This document shows, in pieces, positions 1 through 8,200 of a stretch of 64,000 bases of DNA. Each line of letters begins with the position of its first letter. Position 1 is the first letter of the stretch. The notes under the pieces are model-generated. The model saw only the letters and a program-made list of their open reading frames with translations, was not told the DNA's origin and made no database searches. The stretch is from Spirosoma arboris (GTDB lineage: Bacteria; Bacteroidota; Bacteroidia; Cytophagales; Spirosomataceae): NCBI RefSeq assembly GCF_009754945.1, contig NZ_WPIN01000003.1, forward strand, positions 310,001 through 374,000, written 5' to 3'. The translations under genes and the position numbers were made by a program.

Positions 1-247
1 TGACGTTTTCAATCTCCGCCGTGTTACGTACATCACATTGAACGGCGAGTACGACTCCGCCAGTTTCCTCCATAAGTTCATTAGCCGTTGCCTCAATTAC
101 AGCCTGTCGACGACTGCAAATCGTGACATTAGCTCCCAATTGGAGCAAATATCGACTGACGGATTTACCGAGACCTGTGCCGCCCCCGGTTACAATAATG
201 GTTTTTCCCTTCAGCGCATCGTCGCGCAGCATACCTGTAGCGTTCAT
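1..247 (-). CDS. Short-chain dehydrogenase/reductase, 2,4-dienoyl-CoA reductase-like (N-terminal part)
   Basis: Reading leftwards from ATG at 247, the frame stays open to the window edge, giving about 82 N-terminal residues; the rest lies outside. The sequence has the classical SDR nucleotide-binding start: a beta strand KTIIVTG followed by the glycine motif GGGTGLG (around residues 20-27), then a strand ending in an SRR pair that suits NADP(H) binding, and a CDV near the edge. The GGGTGLG form and the dienoyl-CoA isomerase-like gene directly upstream on the same strand suggest a 2,4-dienoyl-CoA reductase acting in beta-oxidation of unsaturated fatty acids. The SDR family is clear; the substrate is inferred, because the catalytic part is not in view. 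Confidence 0.8.
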   Translation of the reverse strand, partial: MNATGMLRDDALKGKTIIVTGGGTGLGKSVSRYLLQLGANVTICSRRQAVIEATANELMEETGGVVLAVQCDVRNTAEIENV

Positions 248-262
248 AATTAAAAAGCGAAA

Positions 263-329
263 GGGTGAAAGAGTGATGAGCCGAAACACTGGCTAGTGCA
301 TATTTTGACGCTCATTCACTCTTTCGCCC
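263..329. terminator. Imperfect hairpin between two same-strand genes
   Basis: Arms 263-281 and 310-329 are reverse complements with one mismatch and one bulge. The arms contain the word GTGAATGAGYG, which also occurs in the repeat near 31.5 kb. There is no strong T tract, so it may be an attenuator or a dispersed intergenic repeat rather than a true terminator. Confidence 0.4.
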
Positions 330-330
330 A

Positions 331-1170
331 TTAATAACCTCGATTTGATTTTTTGTTAAATTCTGCCTTACGTTTCTCGATTGTGGATTGCATCGCTTCG
401 GAGAAATCGTTGGATTGTAGTTGACTTGAATTCCAGACAGCCACATATTGTAGCCCATCTTCGATTGATTTATTCAGGCTGTAATTGAGAACTTGTTTGG
501 CACCCTGCACAGCCGTAGCTGGGTTGTCGGCAATCTGTTGAGCGAGCGTTGCTGCAGCTTCAAACAACGCTTCGGGGGTATCGTAAACGTGGTTAACCAA
601 ACCAATACGCTCAGCAAAAGCAGCATCATAATCAGCACCGGTGAACGCCATTTCGCGGGTAAAGCCCTGCCCGATAATGTGAGGAAGAAATTGTAGTCCG
701 CCAATGTCGGGAGTGATTGCGAGTTTGACTTCACGCAAACTGAACTTAGCATCGCGGGAACAGAGTCGAATATCAGCAGCGGCAATCATGTTCACCCCTC
801 CCCCAATGCACCAGCCATGTATGGCAGCAATGACGGGTTTCGGCGATTCGTGCATTTTCTGAAATCCAGACTGCATTTGCCGAATTTGCGTCATGAGTTC
901 CATCCGCTGTTGCGCTAGCACCGTGCCCGTTGTCATTTTTCCCAGGCGAGGCATCATCTGCGGAATGTTGAGGCCATAGCTAAAATGATCGCCACTGCCC
1001 CGAAATACAATACAGCGAATGTCGGGCAATCGATTTATTTCGTCCATTGCCTTAGGAAGTTCTTCCCAAAACTCTGGCCCCATCGCGTTCCCCTTGCCTG
1101 GACCCAGTAGCGAAACGGTCATCACGCCATTGGTCTGCGTGAAATCTAACGATTGATAGGTTTGTTCCAT
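331..1170 (-). CDS. Enoyl-CoA hydratase/isomerase family protein, dienoyl-CoA isomerase-like
   Basis: A 279-residue crotonase-fold protein. The start at 1170 is chosen because the conserved N-terminus (MEQTYQSLDF) begins there; an upstream ATG at 1233 would add 21 unconserved residues. The oxyanion-hole region is HGWCIGGGVN around residues 119-127. Compared with rat delta(3,5)-delta(2,4)-dienoyl-CoA isomerase (ECH1), the catalytic glutamate and aspartate appear conserved (E147 in LREV, D155 in TPDIG), while the position of ECH1 Asp176 is Asn127. The protein would shift double bonds so that odd-position unsaturated acyl-CoAs can enter beta-oxidation. The gene for a dienoyl-CoA reductase-like SDR follows on the same strand, which supports that role. 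A plain enoyl-CoA hydratase is less likely but possible. Confidence 0.85.
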   Translation of the reverse strand: MEQTYQSLDFTQTNGVMTVSLLGPGKGNAMGPEFWEELPKAMDEINRLPDIRCIVFRGSGDHFSYGLNIPQMMPRLGKMTTGTVLAQQRMELMTQIRQMQSGFQKMHESPKPVIAAIHGWCIGGGVNMIAAADIRLCSRDAKFSLREVKLAITPDIGGLQFLPHIIGQGFTREMAFTGADYDAAFAERIGLVNHVYDTPEALFEAAATLAQQIADNPATAVQGAKQVLNYSLNKSIEDGLQYVAVWNSSQLQSNDFSEAMQSTIEKRKAEFNKKSNRGY

Positions 1171-1296
1171 GTCAAAATAGTATGCATGCATACGGTTTGC
1201 GTAAAGGTAGCAGAATAACCAAATGCGATGCAACTCCGTTGGATAAAAGCTGGAACAGGAAAGCGCATAAACGGAAGTGCCTACTTACCTGCTGGG

Positions 1297-2802
1297 CTAG
1301 CCCGTCATTTGAATTGAATAGGGGCCAGTAAAGAGTAGTTTGCCCTCCAGCCGAATATTTTTGACCGAGACCGTTTTGTCAATCGTCAGTGTATGGCCAG
1401 CATTGACTTTAACATATTCATTAGCAAAGGGGACCCTTCCTACTGTCCACACATTCGGATCTTTCCAGTTTCCTGTTGCCACTGTTTCAACGGTATCAGA
1501 AAACAACGAAACGGTTGGGAATTCATGAAAAAGCAGGGAACTCGTCGTGGTATGCTGAGCTCCAAACCAATCGTTCAGGATATCGGTATATACCCGCCGA
1601 AAGTCGATCTGCATGTTCACATCTTTGTTGCCTGCCTGACCCGTCAGGTTCGCTAGATCGGGATTCTGCCCAATGGTGCGGTGTTTCAGGTTGCTTCCAA
1701 AAACAAACATTGGAGCGGCTATGCCATGATCGGTACCTTTTGAGTCGTTGGAATTAGCTCGCCTGCCAAATTCCGAAAATGTCATTCCTACCACTTTATC
1801 TTCGGTTCCCTGCAACTTCAAATCCTGTTGAAAGGTGGTAACTGCTGTAGACAGTTTACCGAGCAGTGCAGCATGACTACCGGCAGTTACATCGCCACTA
1901 TCTACCTGGCCAGAATGTGTATCGAAACCGCCCAGCGAAACGAAATAGATCTTCGTTTTCAGGCCACCATGAATTAATCGAGCCACGATTTTTAATTGAT
2001 CTGCCAACGAATTTTGACCAGACGCAGGGTAAGTAGCCAGATTCTGACCCGCATCAGCCGCCTGCTTTATTTCAGATGAATAACCTACAGACAGTGCCTG
2101 CTGCTTTCGAATAAAGGCAATCAGTTCACCGGCATCACAGCAAGGTAAATCGTTAGGTGAGGTTGTACTGGTAGAGCCAACCAATTGATAGAAGCTATCG
2201 GGATCACTCAGCGCAATACCCATGGACTGCTGACTTCCTAACAGGGCCGTTGAGGTTAGGTACCCAATCTGAATGGCCAATGGGTCTTCCATCTGATCGT
2301 TCGGGTAGCCCGTTGGGTAACCCGGAAAGCGATTTTCGAGATAGCGCCCTGCCCAGCCAGAACTGGAGATCTGATTGGAGTCAACCGCCGTCATCCAGAT
2401 GTCGGTGGCCCGGTAGTGCGACTGATCAGGATTAGGATATGAAACGGAATGGATAATTGATAGTTTCCCATCATTATACAGATCACGCATGCCCGTCATG
2501 GCGGGGTGAAGACCTGTAGCCGGGTTACCATCTAATCCAAGAACAGCATTTTGCGGTATGGCAATGTTACTTCTCAGACCATTATACAGCGAATACTGAT
2601 CCAATGGAATCACCGTATTGAGGCCATCATTACCACCATTAAGGTAGATGATTATCAGAATCCGATCACTGGCAAGAGCGCTTGTATTTAATAGTGACTG
2701 CACTAGTGCCGACTGATGGGACATAGCCTTCAGTCCAAAACCATCAAGCATTATCGGCAGTACGCTTGCCGAAGTCGCGGCTAAAAAGTCTCTACGTTTC
2801 AT
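1297..2802 (-). CDS. DUF1501 domain protein with Tat-type signal
   Basis: A 501-residue exported protein. It starts with MKRRDFLAAT, a twin-arginine-like signal typical of this family. The body carries DUF1501 hallmarks (sulfatase/phosphatase-like alpha/beta fold): LNGGNDGLNTVIP near residue 55, HPAMTGM, the FSEFGRR stretch around residue 335 and GTDHGIAAPMFVFG just after it. About 60 C-terminal residues look like a separate beta module (GNWKDPNVWTVGRVP, then VNAGHTLTI) resembling G8-type modules common on Bacteroidota surface proteins. The DUF1800 gene lies upstream on the same strand, 264 bases away; these two families are regularly neighbours. The biochemical role is unknown. The family call is confident; the C-terminal module is inferred from pattern. 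Confidence 0.9.
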   Translation of the reverse strand: MKRRDFLAATSASVLPIMLDGFGLKAMSHQSALVQSLLNTSALASDRILIIIYLNGGNDGLNTVIPLDQYSLYNGLRSNIAIPQNAVLGLDGNPATGLHPAMTGMRDLYNDGKLSIIHSVSYPNPDQSHYRATDIWMTAVDSNQISSSGWAGRYLENRFPGYPTGYPNDQMEDPLAIQIGYLTSTALLGSQQSMGIALSDPDSFYQLVGSTSTTSPNDLPCCDAGELIAFIRKQQALSVGYSSEIKQAADAGQNLATYPASGQNSLADQLKIVARLIHGGLKTKIYFVSLGGFDTHSGQVDSGDVTAGSHAALLGKLSTAVTTFQQDLKLQGTEDKVVGMTFSEFGRRANSNDSKGTDHGIAAPMFVFGSNLKHRTIGQNPDLANLTGQAGNKDVNMQIDFRRVYTDILNDWFGAQHTTTSSLLFHEFPTVSLFSDTVETVATGNWKDPNVWTVGRVPFANEYVKVNAGHTLTIDKTVSVKNIRLEGKLLFTGPYSIQMTG

Positions 2803-3066
2803 AAATGAGAGTCGACTGTCACTCCTATGATTTTATCAATGCCTATTGGCGAATCAGAAAATCAACTGACGACGGAAACAGGTCATTAGTAAACAGATTC
2901 GTTGTAAAGGCACTACGTGGTAGCCCAGCTACATCCGGGACGTAAGGTCTTACTTAAACATAAGTTTGTACATCAACAAAATCATCAATAACAAACAGAG
3001 AATTAGCGCTTTGAAAATCATGGTTCAGAAGCTGTTTTGAAAATCATCAGTGATAACGTAGAGCCC

Positions 3067-4704
3067 TTAAAAAATTTGATACTCAGCCATTCGAAGCATA
3101 TATTTCATTAGATTCTCCAGGCGTGACCGCACTTCGTAGCTTGCTCCCCCATCCATTGGATTTGTTCGGTAAGCGTTCCACTGAAATAGCCACGATGTAC
3201 GCGGAAGATCCTGCATCATGATCGTATCAATCAGGAAATCCTGTTGTGACTGAAGTAGATCAAAGACAAAAAGATTGACGGTAAAGCCATTTAATACATC
3301 CACACAGGAGATAGCTGGCGTTCCCGCGACATCGGAGAAATTGGGTTGCAGATTTGTTGCCCAGGCTAGTACATCAATCCCCATCAAATAATCGGGTTTG
3401 ACTTGCAGATACCGGAGGACATAGGCATCGGTATAGTCATATCGAAACCCGATCGTAGTCGTATTTATCCAGATTTTCGAGTAACCCGTTTGGTAGTAGG
3501 CTTCGTACCCGAATACCGATGATTGATCTAAAATGGCTAACTGCATGTCCTGCATGCGATAATACACGAAGTCGAAGTAGATTTTAAAGGCTGCATATTC
3601 GGTCGTTATGTCGGGCACGGGCTGATTGAAAAATCGCATCGTACCAATGGCCAATTCAGCGGGGGATTTAACAATGGCTCCACTATTCGTCTCGTCAAAA
3701 AATAGCTGACTCGTTAGCAGTTTGACGATAACCGGCTGAATAGCGTAGTTACTAGCCAGAAACAACTGCGCCAAGGGCCCAATTATTTCATCTTCAATGG
3801 TTTGTGTAATAGTTGGATTGACGTACCAGCGGTATAGTTTCCGGCAGATAAAGCGGGGCGTGTGCGGATGGTTCAACAACATCGTTACCAGATCAGCCAG
3901 CTCGGCATCCCCTGCGGATGTCGTACCGGGCAGTGATGTAGCTCGACCTGATATGATCGTATTGTTGTAATGGGCTGAAAACGTTTTATCGGTGCTATCA
4001 TGCTTTTCGTCGGTGAATATCGTCGTAAAGCTTGTAGAATCGTCCTCTTCATAATTTGTGTATTCCCAGCCAGTTAGTACTCTGGCAGCGGCTTTCACAT
4101 CATCTTCAGAATAGTTTTTATTGCCAGCAAAATCGAAAGCTCCTACCGTAAAGAGTTCCTGAAGTTCGCGGGCATAGTTTTCATTAGGATGTCCTACTAC
4201 ATTTTCATTTCCGTTCAGATAGCGCAGCATAGCAGGCTCTTTACTAATCTGCGTAACCACTGTTCGAAAATCGCCCAGGGCATTATTCCTCAGCAATAAC
4301 AAATACTGATTCAGGAAACGATAATCGCCAACGATTTCACGGGTCGTTACAAAGTGATTCTGCCAGAACAAAGACAATTTATCAAGTAAGCTTGGCGGGG
4401 TACTTTGGGTAGTCATAAGTCCCAGCCACCAGCAACGGAGATAATGGCCAAAATCGAAGTTTCGGTCATGGCTAAACGGCTTATCTAAATACGTCTGACC
4501 AGCCGTAGGTTGATCACTATCCAAATCTACCGGTGGTGGGGGAGAGTAATTGGCATTCGTGATCAATTGCTGCACTGCCTGCGATGCCGTTAGACCAGTG
4601 AAACTGGCTATTTCAGATTGGGTTGGCCCAAACGTTGCCCGCCGGAGCAAATGGGCTGCGGTCTTCGCTGTCAGTATCGTAGTATAGGTATCCAGAGAAA
4701 CCAT
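3067..4704 (-). CDS. DUF1800 domain protein
   Basis: A 545-residue protein starting at 4704 (MVSLDTYTTIL), which places the typical DUF1800 opening AAHLLRRATFGPT at residues 16-28; an in-frame ATG at 4806 would add a stretch unlike the family. Further family features are FWQNHFVT, a run with YARELQELFTVGA, and the HPHTPRFICRKLYRWYV segment in the middle third. No clear signal peptide follows the chosen start. DUF1800 and DUF1501 proteins typically occur as pairs, as here, and are thought to act together outside the cytoplasm; no reaction is established. A 36-base gap after the upstream alternative start separates it from the divergent transsulfuration gene, so the promoters of both genes must lie in this short region. 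Confidence 0.88.
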   Translation of the reverse strand: MVSLDTYTTILTAKTAAHLLRRATFGPTQSEIASFTGLTASQAVQQLITNANYSPPPPVDLDSDQPTAGQTYLDKPFSHDRNFDFGHYLRCWWLGLMTTQSTPPSLLDKLSLFWQNHFVTTREIVGDYRFLNQYLLLLRNNALGDFRTVVTQISKEPAMLRYLNGNENVVGHPNENYARELQELFTVGAFDFAGNKNYSEDDVKAAARVLTGWEYTNYEEDDSTSFTTIFTDEKHDSTDKTFSAHYNNTIISGRATSLPGTTSAGDAELADLVTMLLNHPHTPRFICRKLYRWYVNPTITQTIEDEIIGPLAQLFLASNYAIQPVIVKLLTSQLFFDETNSGAIVKSPAELAIGTMRFFNQPVPDITTEYAAFKIYFDFVYYRMQDMQLAILDQSSVFGYEAYYQTGYSKIWINTTTIGFRYDYTDAYVLRYLQVKPDYLMGIDVLAWATNLQPNFSDVAGTPAISCVDVLNGFTVNLFVFDLLQSQQDFLIDTIMMQDLPRTSWLFQWNAYRTNPMDGGASYEVRSRLENLMKYMLRMAEYQIF

Positions 4705-4842
4705 TTTATCCAGTTCGTGCCCGTAAAAAATAAATGAGAATTTCTGTTGTGAACAATTTGATCTATTGAGTGCGGAATTACCAATGGAAACCAAGAACTT
4801 CGACATACAAAAAATGAGCCGTTTTTACGGTTTTAACTCCTT

Positions 4843-5961
4843 ATGCACTTCGATACGCTCGCTCTCCGCGCCACACACCAGCCTGATCCAGTCACTGGCG
4901 TGGTGGTACCGCCCATCTATTTATCAACGACTTATGCCCGAAATGAAGCCAATGAGTTGCCCGCCAACTACATCTACACGCGCCCGAACAACCCCACCCG
5001 AGAAGCGTTGGAGAAAGCGCTTGCAACCCTGGAAGGAGGGTTGGTCGGGATGGCATTTGGATCAGGTCAGGCAGCTACGATGACCTTATTTCAGGCATTG
5101 CGCCCCGGCGATCATGTGTTACTCTCAACCGATGCTTATTATGGAACACCTGCCCTACTCGAACAGGTATTTCATCCCTGGGGACTGACTTATACGCGTG
5201 TAGATATGCGCGACCTGAAGGCAGTGCAGGCATCTATCCACGAGAATACACGCGTAGTCTGGTGCGAAACGCCCTCGAACCCAATGCTCGACGTCACGGA
5301 TTTACTCTCGGTAAGCCAGATGGCCCATGAGGCAGGGGCCATCTGTGTGTGTGATAACACCTGGGCGACGCCCGTACTGCAACGCCCTTTCGACTTCAAT
5401 TGTGATGTAGTTATGCACTCAACTACCAAATACCTGAGTGGGCATAGCGACGTGTTGGGCGGGGCGCTGATTTTTAAAGAAGATAATGAGTTTACACAGC
5501 GAGTTCGGCTGTTACAGGGCCTGTCAGGAGCTGTTCCATCGCCATTTGATTGCTGGCTGATTAGCCGGGGCATTAAAACGCTCGGTGTTCGGGTACGAGC
5601 CCAAAGCCTTACGGCACAAGCTATTGCCGAATTTCTGGAAGGCCACTCAGCGGTGGACAAGGTACATTATCCAGGGCTAGCCAGTCACGCTAATCATACA
5701 TTAGTTCAACAGCAAATGAACGGACCTGGAGCCATGTTATCGGTGCAGGTGAAGGGAGGTTCGGAAGAAGCGATCCGATTTATTGGCAAGCTGAATTTGT
5801 TTACCCGAGCTACGAGTCTTGGGGGCGTTGAGAGCCTGATCGAACATCGAGCCAGTGCAGAAGGGCCTAACTCCAAAACACCTAAAAATCTATTGCGAAT
5901 TTCGGTTGGTCTGGAATATGCTGATGATCTCATCGCCGATTTAGCGCAGGCGTTAGTGTAA
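4843..5961 (+). CDS. PLP-dependent transsulfuration enzyme (cystathionine gamma-synthase/lyase family)
   Basis: A 372-residue cytoplasmic enzyme of the Cys/Met metabolism PLP family. Visible signatures: YTRPNNPTREALEKALATLEGG near residues 45-66, the FGSGQAA phosphate-binding loop at 72-78, ETPSNPMLDV at 142-151, DNTWATP at 171-177, and the PLP lysine K196 in HSTTKYLSGHSD. Near the C-terminus SLGGVESLIEHRAS matches the substrate-carboxylate region of MetB/MetC-type enzymes. It should make or break cystathionine or a related thioether in methionine/cysteine metabolism. Sequence reading alone does not separate gamma-synthase, gamma-lyase and beta-lyase, so no gene symbol is given. It stands alone, divergent from the DUF1800 gene. 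Confidence 0.9.
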   Translation: MHFDTLALRATHQPDPVTGVVVPPIYLSTTYARNEANELPANYIYTRPNNPTREALEKALATLEGGLVGMAFGSGQAATMTLFQALRPGDHVLLSTDAYYGTPALLEQVFHPWGLTYTRVDMRDLKAVQASIHENTRVVWCETPSNPMLDVTDLLSVSQMAHEAGAICVCDNTWATPVLQRPFDFNCDVVMHSTTKYLSGHSDVLGGALIFKEDNEFTQRVRLLQGLSGAVPSPFDCWLISRGIKTLGVRVRAQSLTAQAIAEFLEGHSAVDKVHYPGLASHANHTLVQQQMNGPGAMLSVQVKGGSEEAIRFIGKLNLFTRATSLGGVESLIEHRASAEGPNSKTPKNLLRISVGLEYADDLIADLAQALV

Positions 5962-5988
5962 ATAGACCCGTTTACACTAAAACTAATC

Positions 5989-6312
5989 TCATTTAAATTT
6001 TTTCGGCACTACTCTTGGCATTGGCTTAAGAAACAGTTGGGGCTGTTGCTGAGGCATTACATATGGCTGAAACGACCGCATCATCGTATAATTCGTAGAT
6101 GAGTCAGGCACTTTCACAGGCATGTTATCCAGCGTGGCTCTCACAACGTTCGGCGAATCTGTAGGGTATCGGTAAAATGAGTTATTTGGCCGGACATTTG
6201 GCATCAGATCAGGCGGAAAGACCGATGGCATCGAATCCCGACGGATTACCGTTGTTGGTAGCTGAGCATAGGCGCAACTTGTAGCGAATAGCAATAAGCA
6301 GATTAGTTTCAT
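5989..6312 (-). CDS. Small exported protein of unknown function
   Basis: A 107-residue protein with a good signal peptide (MKLICLLLFATSCAYA, cleavage before QLPTT). The mature part is short, rich in proline, methionine and asparagine, and ends in a basic run (PRVVPKKFK). I see no domain, no membrane segment and no lipobox cysteine at the right place. It lies 27 bases from the end of the convergent transsulfuration gene. Codon use is like the neighbours, which supports a real gene. The function is unknown; it could be a lineage-specific periplasmic peptide. Confidence 0.6.
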   Translation of the reverse strand: MKLICLLLFATSCAYAQLPTTVIRRDSMPSVFPPDLMPNVRPNNSFYRYPTDSPNVVRATLDNMPVKVPDSSTNYTMMRSFQPYVMPQQQPQLFLKPMPRVVPKKFK

Positions 6313-6437
6313 GAGTTTAGGTGACTTGGTAAACAGATAGTAAATAGACCCAGTCTAGAGAAGAAACGTTGTATTTCGACTACGAAACTAAAGGCAGAAA
6401 GCCGGGGTTTGTTAACTAACTTGAATAACCTAACACA

Positions 6438-7037
6438 ATGAAAATTACGCTGATTTCTACCTCATCGCGCAAGAACAGCAACTCGCTACGCTTTGTCAGC
6501 TACCTCCGACATATTCTTACTGCGGAAGGTCAGCATGAGGTTTCGATAGTAACGTTTGAGGAGTACGATATACCCTTGGTCGGTCAGGGAACTGTGAAAA
6601 AAGATTCACTGACACCCTTTCAGGAAGAACTCATTAGTGCCTGGGAAGCCGCCGATCTGGTCATTTTTGCCATGCCCGAATACAACTGGACGGCTCCTCC
6701 ACAAGCAACCAATGCTATTCACCAATTGGGTGGGCCGGCCTTTAAACACCTCTTCGACAACAAGGTGTTTGCCATGGCGGGTATCTCCAATGGGCGTGGT
6801 GGACGACAGCCAGCACTGGACATGACGACGGTGGTGAACAAACTAATCAGTTTCACCCATAGCTACTCCATCGTTTCTCCAAAGCTGTATGAGTCGCACG
6901 AAACGGATAAGAATCTGGACGAAAATGGCCATTTCATCGGACATGAAGTTTATGACCGCACCGCACGGGCTTTTCTCGACTATACCTTAACTGTGGCACA
7001 ACGGTGGATAGGTATACCGAGTTTAGTAGAGAAATAA
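6438..7037 (+). CDS. NADPH-dependent FMN reductase family protein
   Basis: A 199-residue flavodoxin-like protein. The N-terminus ITLISTSSRKNSNSLRF is the FMN-phosphate binding loop of the NADPH-dependent FMN/azo reductase family, MPEYNWTAPPQATNAI near residues 77-92 matches the family's PEYN motif, and MAGISNGRGG follows around residue 113. It likely reduces FMN or quinones in the cytoplasm with NAD(P)H. It is monocistronic and ends at a strong symmetrical hairpin shared with the convergent downstream gene. The physiological substrate is not deducible. Confidence 0.87.
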   Translation: MKITLISTSSRKNSNSLRFVSYLRHILTAEGQHEVSIVTFEEYDIPLVGQGTVKKDSLTPFQEELISAWEAADLVIFAMPEYNWTAPPQATNAIHQLGGPAFKHLFDNKVFAMAGISNGRGGRQPALDMTTVVNKLISFTHSYSIVSPKLYESHETDKNLDENGHFIGHEVYDRTARAFLDYTLTVAQRWIGIPSLVEK

Positions 7038-7061
7038 AAACAGTCTAAATCACAGACGCAA

Positions 7062-7105
7062 AAAAGTAAAAACGCGGAGACTATCATCTCCGCGTTTTTA
7101 CTTTT
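7062..7105. terminator. Bidirectional rho-independent terminator
   Basis: A perfect 19-base stem (7062-7080 with 7087-7105) closed by a six-base loop CTATCA. The GC core CGCGGAGA is flanked by A-rich and T-rich ends, giving a T tract on both strands. It sits between two convergent genes and can stop transcription from both. Confidence 0.92.
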
Positions 7106-7125
7106 AACCGACCTATAGCTGACTA

Positions 7126-7968
7126 TTACTTCAAAATTACTTTTACCATTACAGGCTGATGATCAGACGGGTATCGTTGTTCTTTAGCATCAGTCAGGAC
7201 ACCATATTTTAGAACATCGAATTGCTTACTGACAAAAATGTAGTCAATTCGATTATCCATTGGCGCATCGAATTTGAAACTATTAAAGGTCCCCTCAGGC
7301 CCATAAGGCGGAGTGGTCGTTACTTTGTGGGCATCATTCAATAGCGTTTGAATGGTTTGAATTTGCTCTGTTTCGGGAGTTGAGTTAAAGTCCCCAACGA
7401 GAATTACGGGTACATTTTTAGCGATTTCCTTAATTTTCTCCACCATCAGTTTTCCCGACTGGCGACGTGCTTCGACACCCTGATGATCGAAGTGAACGCT
7501 AAAGAAGTAAAACTCTTTTTTCGTCTTCAAGTCATTCAACTTAGCCCAGGAGCAAATCCGATTGCAACAGGTTGCGTCCCAGCCTTTACCAGGTTTATCG
7601 GGGGTTTCGCTCAACCAGAAATTACCTGATTGAAGCGGCTTAAAACGGTCTTTTTTATAGAAAATCGCCGAATGCTCACCAGCCTCCTTTCCATCATCAC
7701 GACCTGCTCCCAGGAAGGCAAACTCATTTAGCTCAGCTACATCATTTAATTGATTACGTAAGGCTTCCTGGGTTCCAAAGAGGTCGAATTCGTGAAAGCG
7801 AATCAGCGCTTTTACATTCTCCTTTCGATTAGGCCAGGCGTTAATCCCATCGCCTTTATTGTCGTAGCGGAGGTTATAGGTGGCGACCGTAATAGGAGCG
7901 TCTTTTTGAGCAAATGTATGTTCAGTAATCAGCAACGTACTTAACAGGAGAAGAGTTAATACACGCAT
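7126..7968 (-). CDS. Exported endonuclease/exonuclease/phosphatase family protein
   Basis: A 280-residue protein with a signal peptide (MRVLTLLLLSTLLITEHTFA) and a complete EEP fold. Motifs in order: VATYNLRYDNKGDG near residue 28 (metal-coordinating Asn), LFGTQEAL near 62 (metal-binding Glu), SVHFDHQG near 158, LVGDFNSTP near 190 (catalytic Asp/Asn), DYIFVSK near 239 and a C-terminal SDHQPVMV (catalytic Asp-His pair). All catalytic positions appear intact, so it should be an active metal-dependent phosphodiesterase or phosphatase outside the cytoplasm. The substrate could be nucleic acid, a sugar phosphate or a phospholipid; the family does not tell. Monocistronic. Confidence 0.88.
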   Translation of the reverse strand: MRVLTLLLLSTLLITEHTFAQKDAPITVATYNLRYDNKGDGINAWPNRKENVKALIRFHEFDLFGTQEALRNQLNDVAELNEFAFLGAGRDDGKEAGEHSAIFYKKDRFKPLQSGNFWLSETPDKPGKGWDATCCNRICSWAKLNDLKTKKEFYFFSVHFDHQGVEARRQSGKLMVEKIKEIAKNVPVILVGDFNSTPETEQIQTIQTLLNDAHKVTTTPPYGPEGTFNSFKFDAPMDNRIDYIFVSKQFDVLKYGVLTDAKEQRYPSDHQPVMVKVILK

Positions 7969-8031
7969 TTCAGTTGAGTTTAAAATGGTTATTGGGTTAT
8001 GATTTTCTGGTACAGATCAGTCTGTAAAAGT

Positions 8032-8190
8032 CTATAAGTCAAGCCTCTGTTTTACTTTACGGACCCGATTGCCAATTCGAAGTAAATAGTATAGCCAGCC
8101 TAGTAAAACAATAGCAATAACAACAATCACTACCCAGATTTTGCCATCTTGACGTAGGGCTTCGGTTAACGAAGTAGTAAACTGATCCAT
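8032..8190 (-). CDS. CcmD-like small membrane protein (first copy)
   Basis: A 52-residue protein starting at 8190 (MDQFTTSLTEA). One membrane helix (about residues 17-38, VWVIVVIAIVLLGWLYYLL-like) is followed by a short basic tail, which is the layout of CcmD. It shares the phrase DGKIWVV with the second CcmD-like protein encoded at 52707-52961, so the two are paralogues. It lies 10 bases after the ccmC-like gene. CcmD stabilises the CcmC-CcmE haem-handling complex in the inner membrane. Unlike the second copy, this one has no N-terminal signal-like extension. Confidence 0.75.
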   Translation of the reverse strand: MDQFTTSLTEALRQDGKIWVVIVVIAIVLLGWLYYLLRIGNRVRKVKQRLDL

Positions 8191-8200
8191 GTGTGATTTG

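Noticed and set aside
474..785. Open frame in another phase inside the dienoyl-CoA isomerase-like gene
   Set aside because: It lies wholly within a conserved crotonase gene and has no recognisable protein pattern.
5190..5660. Minus-strand frame of 156 codons within the transsulfuration gene
   Set aside because: Shadow of a conserved enzyme gene.
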